Shown piece by piece: positions 53,528-60,415 of a DNA stretch of 64,000 nt. Positions within the stretch are counted from its first letter, which is position 1, and the number at the start of each line of letters is the position of its first letter. Both the position numbers and the translations under genes were made by a program. Under the pieces are notes generated by a model. The model made no database searches and was not told where the DNA came from. It was given only the letters and a program-made list of their open reading frames with translations. Origin of the DNA: an uncultured Clostridia bacterium (GTDB lineage: Bacteria > Bacillota > Clostridia > Christensenellales > UBA1242); NCBI GenBank assembly GCA_934772525.1, contig CAKVMI010000003.1, positions 124,001 to 188,000 on the forward strand, in the 5' to 3' direction.

Positions 53528-54085
53528 ATGTTTGCAAGTTACAAAGTTATGTGGAAGTACGCATTTAACTTCTATTCTTTAGAAAATAAAAAGACCTTTT
53601 GGCAAGCATTTGGCTTGCATTTTGCCATATTACTACTAGTGTGGCTTGGTGGAGCACTTTGGGCACCACTACTAATACTTGCACTTTTGTATTCTGTATG
53701 TAGCCTTGTACCCGTAATTTCACTTGCGGTTAGAAGATTACACGATACCGACACCACTGGGCTATACCTATTTATGATTTTTATACCAATTGCGGGAATT
53801 GTATTTGTAACACTAAAACTACTAGAAAAATCTAATTATAACCCTGAAAAAATAAAGGTAAAAGACGAAACAAAACCCGACTCTAGTAATTTTGAAAACA
53901 CCCCAAAAGAAACTTCACCCGATGTGACAAAGAACGAAAGTTCCAAGCCTAAAGACATCGATAATTTGAACGAAAATTCACAACATAACGAAACGGACAC
54001 CGACAAAATAATCAACGAAAACGCAAGTTCTGAAAACGAAGATATTAATAATTTAAACGAGACTTCACAACATTCAACCACTTAA
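53528..54085 (+). CDS. DUF805 membrane protein with long acidic tail
   Basis: 185 aa. Residues ~1-110 are a DUF805-type domain: several helices and the family's RRLHDTDTTGLYLFMIFIP signature. It is short, lacking part of the usual N-terminal helices. The last ~75 residues form an Asn/Ser/Glu/Thr-rich disordered tail with an imperfect repeat (DIDNLNENSQHNE, DINNLNETSQHST). Inner-membrane, function unknown. AGGAGAAAT ribosome site. The toxin tip begins 20 nt after its stop. Confidence 0.82.
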   Translation: MFASYKVMWKYAFNFYSLENKKTFWQAFGLHFAILLLVWLGGALWAPLLILALLYSVCSLVPVISLAVRRLHDTDTTGLYLFMIFIPIAGIVFVTLKLLEKSNYNPEKIKVKDETKPDSSNFENTPKETSPDVTKNESSKPKDIDNLNENSQHNETDTDKIINENASSENEDINNLNETSQHSTT

Positions 54086-54105
54086 AAAATTTTTCGAAAT
54101 AATAA

Positions 54106-54429
54106 TTGACATTCAAAATAAATTATGAAAAAGAGTACGGCAAAGCATCAGATTGTATAGAAGATGGTGAATGGCACCACATTGTCGAACAACAAACAGT
54201 TGAAAAAGGAATTAATACAGGAACAAGTGTTTACAACTCTCAAAATACCGTTGCCATTTCTAAAAATTTACACCATAAAATCTCTGGATATTACTCGTCT
54301 CTTTATAAAAATGGTCAAACTTTTAGACAATATGTAAATACATTGCCATACGAACAACAATATGCTGAGGGTTTAAGGGTTTTATCTGAATTAGCAAAGC
54401 AGTTTGGAGAAACTGTAATATGGCTTTAA
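54106..54429 (+). CDS. Orphan C-terminal toxin domain (WHH/HNH-like nuclease)
   Basis: 107 aa if a TTG is used; no ATG precedes the domain and stops lie just upstream, so this looks like a detached tip of a larger polymorphic toxin. GEWHHIVEQQTVEKG (W23 H24 H25), the N-T-V-A block SVYNSQNTVAISKNLHHKIS and GYYSS...YVNTLPYEQQYAEG reproduce the pattern of nuclease toxin tips of the HNH/WHH type, which end in YxxQYxxG...L...G. It is followed 18 nt later by an immunity gene. Whether it is translated is unclear. Confidence 0.7.
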   Translation: MTFKINYEKEYGKASDCIEDGEWHHIVEQQTVEKGINTGTSVYNSQNTVAISKNLHHKISGYYSSLYKNGQTFRQYVNTLPYEQQYAEGLRVLSELAKQFGETVIWL

Positions 54430-54447
54430 GCTTTAAAAGGATTAATT

Positions 54448-54873
54448 ATGAAAAAAACAATAGAAAATACAATACAACAATTTATTGATGACACAATATT
54501 CTTAAGCAATTATTTAAAAGTTGAGAATCTATCAAACACTGATTATGATGCAAAACTTACAGTAAAAATTGGCAAAAGGATAGAAAACAATGCCACTTAT
54601 ATTATTCAGAATGGCGGAGTTGAACAATTCTTAAAATTATTAGACAATGAAAACATTGCTGTTGCATCTTCAGCTGCTGAATATTTATATCCGTTATATC
54701 CGTCAAGATGCATAGAAATTATTTCTAAACGTGCAAAAAGCATTAAAAACCCCTTGGACAGAAAGCGTGAAGAAGACTTAATTGAAGGATTAGAGAAAGA
54801 TAAGGCTTTCTTTACAGGTCATTTTAAAACCATATATGGCAAAGAAGATTATAAAAGTTTATCAAGAGAATAA
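54448..54873 (+). CDS. Immunity protein, DUF2019-like, copy 1
   Basis: 141 aa, all-helical, HEAT-like (NGGVEQFLKLLDNENIAVAS, EYLYPLYPSRCIEIISKRAK). The pattern of Leu-x-x-(L/P)-x-D and PLYP resembles DUF2019/HEAT proteins used as immunity proteins. It has an AAAAGGA site and immediately follows a toxin tip, the usual position for the cognate antidote. A clear paralogue lies at 54969, sharing PLYP, the (D/N)PL(D/E) block and the last 25 residues. Confidence 0.72.
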   Translation: MKKTIENTIQQFIDDTIFLSNYLKVENLSNTDYDAKLTVKIGKRIENNATYIIQNGGVEQFLKLLDNENIAVASSAAEYLYPLYPSRCIEIISKRAKSIKNPLDRKREEDLIEGLEKDKAFFTGHFKTIYGKEDYKSLSRE

Positions 54874-54957
54874 TTTTATGAGCAACAATATGCAAAAGGA
54901 CTAGAAGTATTAAAAATGTTTGCAGAACAATTAGGCGAAAAAATTATTTGGTTATAA
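54874..54957 (+). pseudogene. Second toxin-tip remnant (last 27 codons)
   Basis: Directly after the first immunity stop, FYEQQYAKGLEVLKMFAEQL then GEKIIWL repeats the end of the toxin tip at 54106 (16 of 25 residues identical, same final IWL-stop). It has no start. It marks a second toxin cassette lost except for its end, and its immunity gene begins 11 nt later. Confidence 0.75.
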
Positions 54958-54968
54958 AGGATTCAAAC

Positions 54969-55412
54969 ATGCAAAAAACTTTAGATTTAAAAATTAATGA
55001 ATTAAAAAAATTAATTATTAAATTGCATAGCATTAATGAAATACAAAACGATTTTTCAAAACATAATGTCAAAGAGAGTTTAACACTTGGCTCAAAGTTC
55101 AATAAATTACTAAATGAAATTTTAAATTCAGAAACTGGAATACAAAAATTAATAAAATTAATGCATGACGAAAATCCCGTGGTTAGTTTTGTTATTTCCA
55201 GAAATTTATTCCCGTTGTATCCAACCGAAACTATGTCAATTATGAAGCATTATGCAGAAAGAATTGATGACCCGTTAGAAAAAATGCGTGTAAACGATGT
55301 CATTACGGGATTTGAATCTAAACAGTTAGTATTTATGAATCAATTTAAAAAATTATACAATACTGACAATTTAGATGAATTAAATCGTGAATCAAAGAGA
55401 AAGTGTAAATAG
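54969..55412 (+). CDS. Immunity protein, DUF2019-like, copy 2
   Basis: 147 aa from ATG 54969, which has AAAGGA at 7 nt; the TTG upstream in the remnant is not needed. Homologous to the 54448 product (EN-x-V, FPLYPTETMSIMKHYAERID, DPLEKMRVNDVITGFESKQL). All-helical. It follows the relic of its toxin tip, so it is an orphan antidote that may protect against neighbours carrying that toxin. Confidence 0.72.
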   Translation: MQKTLDLKINELKKLIIKLHSINEIQNDFSKHNVKESLTLGSKFNKLLNEILNSETGIQKLIKLMHDENPVVSFVISRNLFPLYPTETMSIMKHYAERIDDPLEKMRVNDVITGFESKQLVFMNQFKKLYNTDNLDELNRESKRKCK

Positions 55413-55549
55413 TATTTATGTAAAATAATTTAACTTATAATTTTACTAAAATTAGCCGAGAGTTTATATAAAGTGATGGGATAAAAATATTTACTCTTGC
55501 ATATATGCAGTAAAACAATATGTTATTTATAATTCCGTTTAACTTGTGC

Positions 55550-55617
55550 TATACTAACTTAGTTTATACAAAACTTAAATTTATCTTTTCCACCAGCACA
55601 GCTGGTGGTTTTTATTT
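55550..55617 (+). ncRNA. Possible short transcript between promoter and terminator
   Basis: The -10 is TATACT with an upstream TGC (55547-55555); the -35 is weak. It would run through AACTTAGTTTATACAAAAC to the CCACCAGC/GCTGGTGG terminator. Inferred only from promoter and terminator. Confidence 0.25.
55590..55617 (+). terminator. Terminator
   Basis: CCACCAGC pairs with GCTGGTGG (ACA loop), then TTTTTATTT. Confidence 0.8.
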
Positions 55618-55623
55618 CATAGT

Positions 55624-55664
55624 AAAAAGCGAAAGTGTTAAGCTTACCAACACTTTCGCTTTTG
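55624..55664. terminator. Bidirectional terminator
   Basis: AAAAGCGAAAGTGTT pairs with AACACTTTCGCTTTT around a 9-nt loop. Confidence 0.75.
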
Positions 55665-55776
55665 TTTGCCTTTATCTAATTAATATATGAATACTTGTTT
55701 TATGGATACTATGTTTATGGGGCGAAGTTAAACTAATTTATATTAAAATAAGCACCCATTAAAGTGATATGATATA

Positions 55777-56202
55777 TTATTTTGTAGATTCATCGTCATC
55801 TATACCCAAAGACAATTTATCTATATAACGCGATGCAGATGCGATTTGCGATGAACTTTTTCTATTTTCATCTTCATTTAAAGTTTTTATAGCACCTTTT
55901 AGCCAAGGATATGGCATTTGACCAATTTTAGTCTTAGCAAATTTATCCCCACCATTAGTATATTTTTGTTCATTTAATACACAAAACAAACTAGAAATAT
56001 CACAAATTCTTAGTAAATCTTCCTTTACTTCCGGTGTTTGAATAATCCAAAAATCGTCATCACAAATTGAATTTGCGAAATCTATAACTTGCTTTGAAAA
56101 TTGGTTTAGTTCGTTCAATAAATACACTTTTTTTCCTGTATTTTCAAATTCTCTAATTATTTTGTAAATCATAATACTACTTGGATTTGATGGTGTTGAC
56201 AT
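55777..56202 (-). CDS. Uncharacterised 141-aa protein
   Basis: Soluble, mixed. It starts with STPSNPSSIMIYKIIREFEN and has a middle FWIIQTPEVKEDLLRICDIS; the end is acidic (SLGIDDDESTK). No motif recognised. The ATG has GGAGAAAA ahead. It lies between the toxin/immunity region and the lipoprotein gene and may belong to the accessory block. Confidence 0.6.
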   Translation of the reverse strand: MSTPSNPSSIMIYKIIREFENTGKKVYLLNELNQFSKQVIDFANSICDDDFWIIQTPEVKEDLLRICDISSLFCVLNEQKYTNGGDKFAKTKIGQMPYPWLKGAIKTLNEDENRKSSSQIASASRYIDKLSLGIDDDESTK

Positions 56203-56374
56203 AGTTTTCTCCTTAGATATTTTTCCTTAAATATATAAGCATTATAACTTATTAATGAAATTGATTCAATAGCTTGATATAAATAAATTTTGACAACTAA
56301 TTTAAATTTTATATTTTTGATTAAGTTCTAGAGTGCTTGCTTTTAGCATAAATTCTTATGTTTTGTAGATTTAA

Positions 56375-56410
56375 AAGACAAAAACCCCATAAATTACTCT
56401 GGGGTTTTTG
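56375..56410 (-). terminator. Terminator facing the ftsH operon end
   Basis: AAAACCCC pairs with GGGGTTTT; on the minus strand T-rich sequence follows. It lies ~210 bp after the last gene of the operon. Confidence 0.65.
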
Positions 56411-56434
56411 TTGAAATTTGTAATTTTTTGGATA

Positions 56435-56590
56435 TAGTTTTTAACAATAATTTAAAAACTGTTGAAAAGTGGTTTTTGTAAACTAGATAGTTTTTAACAA
56501 TTGTTTATAATTCTGTTAAAATATTGATTTTTATAAATTGGGTAGTTTTTAACAATTATTTATATTTTTGTCAAAAAGTAGTTTTAACAA
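56435..56590. repeat. ~55-bp tandem repeat with TAGTTTTTAACAA cores
   Basis: Cores at 56435, 56488, 56543 and (shorter) 56579, each followed by TTTA and a TGTTAAAA or TGTTGAAAA. Imperfect copies, no frame. The 9-mer TTTTTAACA differs from the TTTTCAACA boxes at 26 kb by one base. Confidence 0.55.
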
Positions 56591-56616
56591 CTATTCAAAA
56601 GTCTGTTAAAAAGCAA

Positions 56617-57204
56617 TTATTTATGTTCACCGAATACTTCAATTTGCTTTAGTCTTATACTTAATTTTTCAGCTACAGAATTTTCTTCTTTATAAGAAGT
56701 GTCGTCTATTTCTAGCGTGAAAGTTGGAGCAGTTTTATCTTGAACGGTTCCATTTATGTAAAATACTAGTTTAGTTTCAGTACCTGCAATCATTTCCAAA
56801 CTGGTTTTGCCAGATACGAAACAATACAAATCGTTTTTACTATCAAAATACGCCTTATCTTCAGCAACATCTTTAATGTTAGTGATTTTAAAATCGAAAT
56901 CTAAGATGCAATCTTTATTTGAAACAAAGGTGTATTCTACCCTATAAATTGACATATATGCAATCCACTTAAGATTGCCGGTTAGGGTTACTTTGGTTAA
57001 TTGAATAGAACTTGCGTCATCTGAAAATAAGTCAGCCATACTAATTGTGCTAGATTTTGTTTTGCCATAACTTGTATAACTTACAGTATCCGCAAAATAT
57101 GTAGCGTTAGCTATTGGTTTTTCCGCTTTTCCGCAAGCAACCATACATATGCTAATTACCCCCATTAAGATGCCACAAACAATGCCCTTTATGAGTCTTT
57201 TCAT
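56617..57204 (-). CDS. Lipoprotein of unknown function
   Basis: 195 aa. Signal peptide with lipobox CMVA-C (MKRLIKGIVCGILMGVISI, then CMVACGK). The mature part is beta-looking with Ser/Thr (ATYFADTVSYTSYGKTKSST, MSIYRVEYTFVSNKD). Not related in an obvious way to the 296-aa lipoprotein. The ATG overlaps the last base of degV's stop (TAATG), so it is coupled and last in the ftsH operon. Confidence 0.82.
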   Translation of the reverse strand: MKRLIKGIVCGILMGVISICMVACGKAEKPIANATYFADTVSYTSYGKTKSSTISMADLFSDDASSIQLTKVTLTGNLKWIAYMSIYRVEYTFVSNKDCILDFDFKITNIKDVAEDKAYFDSKNDLYCFVSGKTSLEMIAGTETKLVFYINGTVQDKTAPTFTLEIDDTSYKEENSVAEKLSIRLKQIEVFGEHK

Positions 57205-58067
57205 TAGTATTTTCCCCCGTCATTAATGTAAAGTAGTCCAAGTGTCCCTTTGCCACAATGGGTACAAATTACGCTATTTGCAAGTGATGGAATAACTTCT
57301 TCAAATATTCCCTTGCTTTTTACATATTCTACAATTTCATTTAGAACATCTTCATCCATTTCTGTATGGGTAATAAAACAACGCTTTGGGTCTGGGTTAT
57401 TATATAGTGCTAGTGTATCATCAACATATTTCTTTAATACGACCGATGGTTTACCACGATATTTTTCTTGTGCTACTATTTTGCCGTCTACTAATTGTAA
57501 TTTTGGCTTTAATTTTAATAGGTTTGCACCAAAGGCCGCAAGCATAGAGCATCTTCCGCCCTTGTATAAAAATTCTAATGTATCTACTACAAATGAAGTT
57601 TGACCAGCATACGCTCTATGTGTAATTATTTCTGCAACTTCTTTTGCCGACTTTCCTTGGTCTACAAGTTCCTTTGCACAAAGAGTTAAAAGAAGAGTTC
57701 CTGTAGAAAGCACTCTGCCGTCTATAACTAAAACCTTATCTTTACCAATTTGTTCGGCTGCACTTTGGGCATTTTTGCAAATACAAGAAAGGTGTGTAGA
57801 GATTGAAACGTGTACAATTTGGTCGTACCCTTCATTTAAAAAACCTTCGAAAAATTCTTTAAAATCTTCTACGCTACGTGCTGCTGACTTTGGTAATTTT
57901 TTTGTTTCTTTTACATATTTATATATGTCATCATTTGTAATATTTACAGTATCGTAATATTCTTCTCCATTCAAATTTACAATTTGTGGCAAATATCCAA
58001 TATCGTGGGAATCAAAAAACTCCTTGGTTTCATCTGCTGTTGAATCTGTTGTTACTTTTATCTTCAT
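57204..58067 (-). CDS. DegV family fatty-acid-binding protein
   Basis: 287 aa. MKIKVTTDSTADET at the N-terminus, the DDIYKYVKETKKLPKSAARS loop and GRCSMLAAFGANLLKLKPKL are DegV features. DegV/FakB-type proteins hold a fatty acid for the FakA kinase, feeding exogenous fatty acids to phospholipids; no fakA is in the window. The start lies 11 nt downstream of the signal peptidase gene stop with an AAGGAG site inside it. Confidence 0.92.
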   Translation of the reverse strand: MKIKVTTDSTADETKEFFDSHDIGYLPQIVNLNGEEYYDTVNITNDDIYKYVKETKKLPKSAARSVEDFKEFFEGFLNEGYDQIVHVSISTHLSCICKNAQSAAEQIGKDKVLVIDGRVLSTGTLLLTLCAKELVDQGKSAKEVAEIITHRAYAGQTSFVVDTLEFLYKGGRCSMLAAFGANLLKLKPKLQLVDGKIVAQEKYRGKPSVVLKKYVDDTLALYNNPDPKRCFITHTEMDEDVLNEIVEYVKSKGIFEEVIPSLANSVICTHCGKGTLGLLYINDGGKY

Positions 58068-58078
58068 AATTGTTCTCC

Positions 58079-59521
58079 TTAAAATAAATATCCTTTCTTA
58101 ATTGAGTAAAATATTGCTGGCAATAGTCCGCTATCATAGGTTTTGTGTATTTTTACCTTACCTATTATATCATCTACCGAAACCAAACCAAAATATTTGC
58201 TATCATTACTAATGGTTCGGTTATCGCCAAGCACAAAAACTTTTCCTTTTGGTACACTTATTACACTCTCACTTACCACTTTAGTGTTATAAAAAACCTC
58301 TTTTTCTACCGCTTGAAAGGCAAGTATCATAACGCCCGCTTCGTCACTTTCGGTAGTTAAATCTAGTTCATTTCTGACCCCTGTTTCGGTATCTTCTTCG
58401 TATATTAAGTTGCCATATGCCTTAGACTGCAAATTTGCAAGTGAATCAATTTTGGTTGTTATATAGTCTTCATTTAGTCTTTCGCCATTTAAATATAAAA
58501 CATACTCAGCGTAATATACTCCAAGACCACCACCCGTGGATACCCAATACAATTTTTTGCTATATCTTACAAACTGAATTGTATCTCCGCCCGTTGCAAC
58601 CACCCTTTTTATAAAGGACTTGCTTTCTGACGAACTGTCATAATTTGTAGCGTCTATAACTATGATATCGTTTTTTTCTACCTTTTGCGTTCTTTGTAAA
58701 TACACTACATCATACTTAGTTGCACCGACATTGTTATTTATAGTCGGTTCCATACTGGCACCTTCTACCATAACGGGCATAAGTAAAATATTAAATGTAA
58801 ATAGTGATGTTATAAAATAAATACCAACAACTATCGTAAAGGCAAACCACCAATTTATTGGTTTTGTTTGTGGAACTCCGACGAATATAGTTTTATTATT
58901 TAAAATTCGTTCATTTTCAGCACCACTCCAACTATATTCATCTAATTCGGGTGTGTAGTTTATCTTTCTTGAGTCATCATGAACGGACGAATGATAAACA
59001 TTAAATTCGGGGTCTACATTATAGTCTTCGGCCGTTAATTCTGAATTGTTTTTATTGCTTTCCAACCTTTCGCTATTTAGATTATTAGATTCAAAATTAT
59101 CTGTACTTAAACTATTGTCTTTTACGGTTTCTGAACCCAGTGTATCTATATAGAAAGGCGTTTCTTTTAGGCTCTCATTATTACCTTCATTTTGCGAAAT
59201 AATTTCGTTTTGCGTATTAAAATTTTCTGCACTTATATTACCAATTTCGCTATTATTAGACAATTCTTCATTCTTTTCCAAAATACCACTTATATTTAAG
59301 TCTTCATTAATTATTTTTGATTTATCTATTGTGCTACCATTATTTTCTTTAAATTCTTGGTTTGAACTTAAATCTAAATTACTTGTATTAATTGCGTCAT
59401 TTTCTGAATCTGAAAACACAAAATCAATAGACGAAGTTTCGTCTACTGGTTTTAGGTTTTCATCGTTATTAAGTTGTGCTACTGGTGGCTCTTCGCCACC
59501 AGTACTAAACTTATCGTCCAT
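58079..59521 (-). CDS. lepB: Signal peptidase I with long disordered N-terminus
   Basis: 480 aa. Residues 1-210 are Asn/Ser/Glu/Asp-rich and disordered, cytosolic. A membrane helix lies at ~222-248. The peptidase follows: GASMEPTI (nucleophile Ser256), KSFIKRVVATGGDTI (base Lys305), and box E VLGDNRTISNDSKYFGLV. Cleaves signal peptides on the outer face of the membrane. Family members are usually 170-200 aa in Firmicutes, so the N-terminal region is the odd part. The ATG overlaps the stop of the 103-aa gene by one base. Confidence 0.92.
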   Translation of the reverse strand: MDDKFSTGGEEPPVAQLNNDENLKPVDETSSIDFVFSDSENDAINTSNLDLSSNQEFKENNGSTIDKSKIINEDLNISGILEKNEELSNNSEIGNISAENFNTQNEIISQNEGNNESLKETPFYIDTLGSETVKDNSLSTDNFESNNLNSERLESNKNNSELTAEDYNVDPEFNVYHSSVHDDSRKINYTPELDEYSWSGAENERILNNKTIFVGVPQTKPINWWFAFTIVVGIYFITSLFTFNILLMPVMVEGASMEPTINNNVGATKYDVVYLQRTQKVEKNDIIVIDATNYDSSSESKSFIKRVVATGGDTIQFVRYSKKLYWVSTGGGLGVYYAEYVLYLNGERLNEDYITTKIDSLANLQSKAYGNLIYEEDTETGVRNELDLTTESDEAGVMILAFQAVEKEVFYNTKVVSESVISVPKGKVFVLGDNRTISNDSKYFGLVSVDDIIGKVKIHKTYDSGLLPAIFYSIKKGYLF

Positions 59522-59832
59522 TATCTTACCTTAATATCCTTTCTTTCAATTTGCAAAATTAGTGCAACGGCAACTAAGATTGTTCCAACGATTGTTGTAG
59601 AAATTGTCCATGGAGTTAATCCCATAACTGCATTTAGGTGTCCATTCTTTTTTAAAATTGCTTCTTGAACCAAGCCTTTACCCGTTACTGTAAATTCGCT
59701 TTCTGGAATTGGAACTTCGGTTGTATTGTACCCTACCACTTGAGTTAGGGTAATTATACCTAAAATTAGTGAAAGTGCAAGAACTCCAAGCCCAACATAC
59801 ATTAATATTTTTGATAACTTTTTTCTATCCAT
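59521..59832 (-). CDS. Small two-helix membrane protein
   Basis: 103 aa. Two hydrophobic helices (about 10-32 and 74-93: MYVGLGVLALSLILGIITL; WTISTTIVGTILVAVALIL) with an extracytoplasmic loop of ~40 residues between. Both ends are basic and cytosolic. Family not recognised. It sits between the 192-aa protein and signal peptidase I, each overlapping by one base (TAATG), so it is tightly coupled to secretion and quality-control genes. Confidence 0.75.
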   Translation of the reverse strand: MDRKKLSKILMYVGLGVLALSLILGIITLTQVVGYNTTEVPIPESEFTVTGKGLVQEAILKKNGHLNAVMGLTPWTISTTIVGTILVAVALILQIERKDIKVR

Positions 59833-60410
59833 TATACTAGCCCCCTTACAAAGTTGTAAAGTTTGGTGGTATCTCCTTGAACGGAAAGCGGATAATAGAT
59901 TTCGCTATCTCCCGTTTTTTCCGTTTCGTTTATATACTTATTATCTATTGAATAATAAATATCTATATCTTTAACGCCCGAAACTTCGTTTAGGTTAAAT
60001 ATTAAAGAATTGATGTATACAACTCTAGAATTGCCATCACGCCAGATTATTAGCTTTTGGGCTTTTGCAAAGTTTAACTCTACATAAAGCCCATTATCTA
60101 AATTATAACTACTCCACTCTGGTGCTTCTAAATTTTCGCTTAAATTTGGATTAATGTAATCATCTTCTGCAATTTCTTCTAAATTAGATTTTTTGAATGT
60201 ATCATTATACACTCGCATAAACTCGTCGAAATTATCGGTACCATCTTCTATTGTTTGTTTTGCAGATTGTGAATTAAAGTAAATTTTAATTGTTTTAGGC
60301 GTATCAAAATTTAATGCGCTTGATGTTGTTCTACAAGCAAAGCATATTAAACTAACTATTACTATTACCGCCATTCCACAAATTATTGGAAGTATTATTT
60401 TGTTTTTCAT
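59832..60410 (-). CDS. Membrane-anchored extracytoplasmic protein
   Basis: 192 aa. An N-terminal helix (IILPIICGMAVIVIVSLICF) followed by a CRTTSS stretch; not a good lipobox because the residue at -3 is Cys. The exposed part carries a beta-strand pattern (TIKIYFNSQSAKQTIEDGTD, GLYVELNFAKAQKLIIWRDG). No family recognised. Starts 5 nt after ftsH. Confidence 0.72.
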   Translation of the reverse strand: MKNKIILPIICGMAVIVIVSLICFACRTTSSALNFDTPKTIKIYFNSQSAKQTIEDGTDNFDEFMRVYNDTFKKSNLEEIAEDDYINPNLSENLEAPEWSSYNLDNGLYVELNFAKAQKLIIWRDGNSRVVYINSLIFNLNEVSGVKDIDIYYSIDNKYINETEKTGDSEIYYPLSVQGDTTKLYNFVRGLV

Positions 60411-60415
60411 TTGAG

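Larger units (their letters stand above)
55413..55776. other. Spacer with a TGC-extended promoter and two terminators
   Basis: A TGCTATACT -10 (55547-55555) is followed by about 35 nt and then a hairpin (55590-55617), so a short RNA of ~55-60 nt could be made here. A second hairpin (55624-55664) follows. I see no reading frame. Confidence 0.4.
56203..56616. other. Spacer with terminator and tandem TTTTTAACA repeats
   Basis: About 410 bp without a gene. It contains the terminator at 56375-56410 and then a ~55-bp repeat in nearly four copies up to the lipoprotein stop. Confidence 0.6.
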
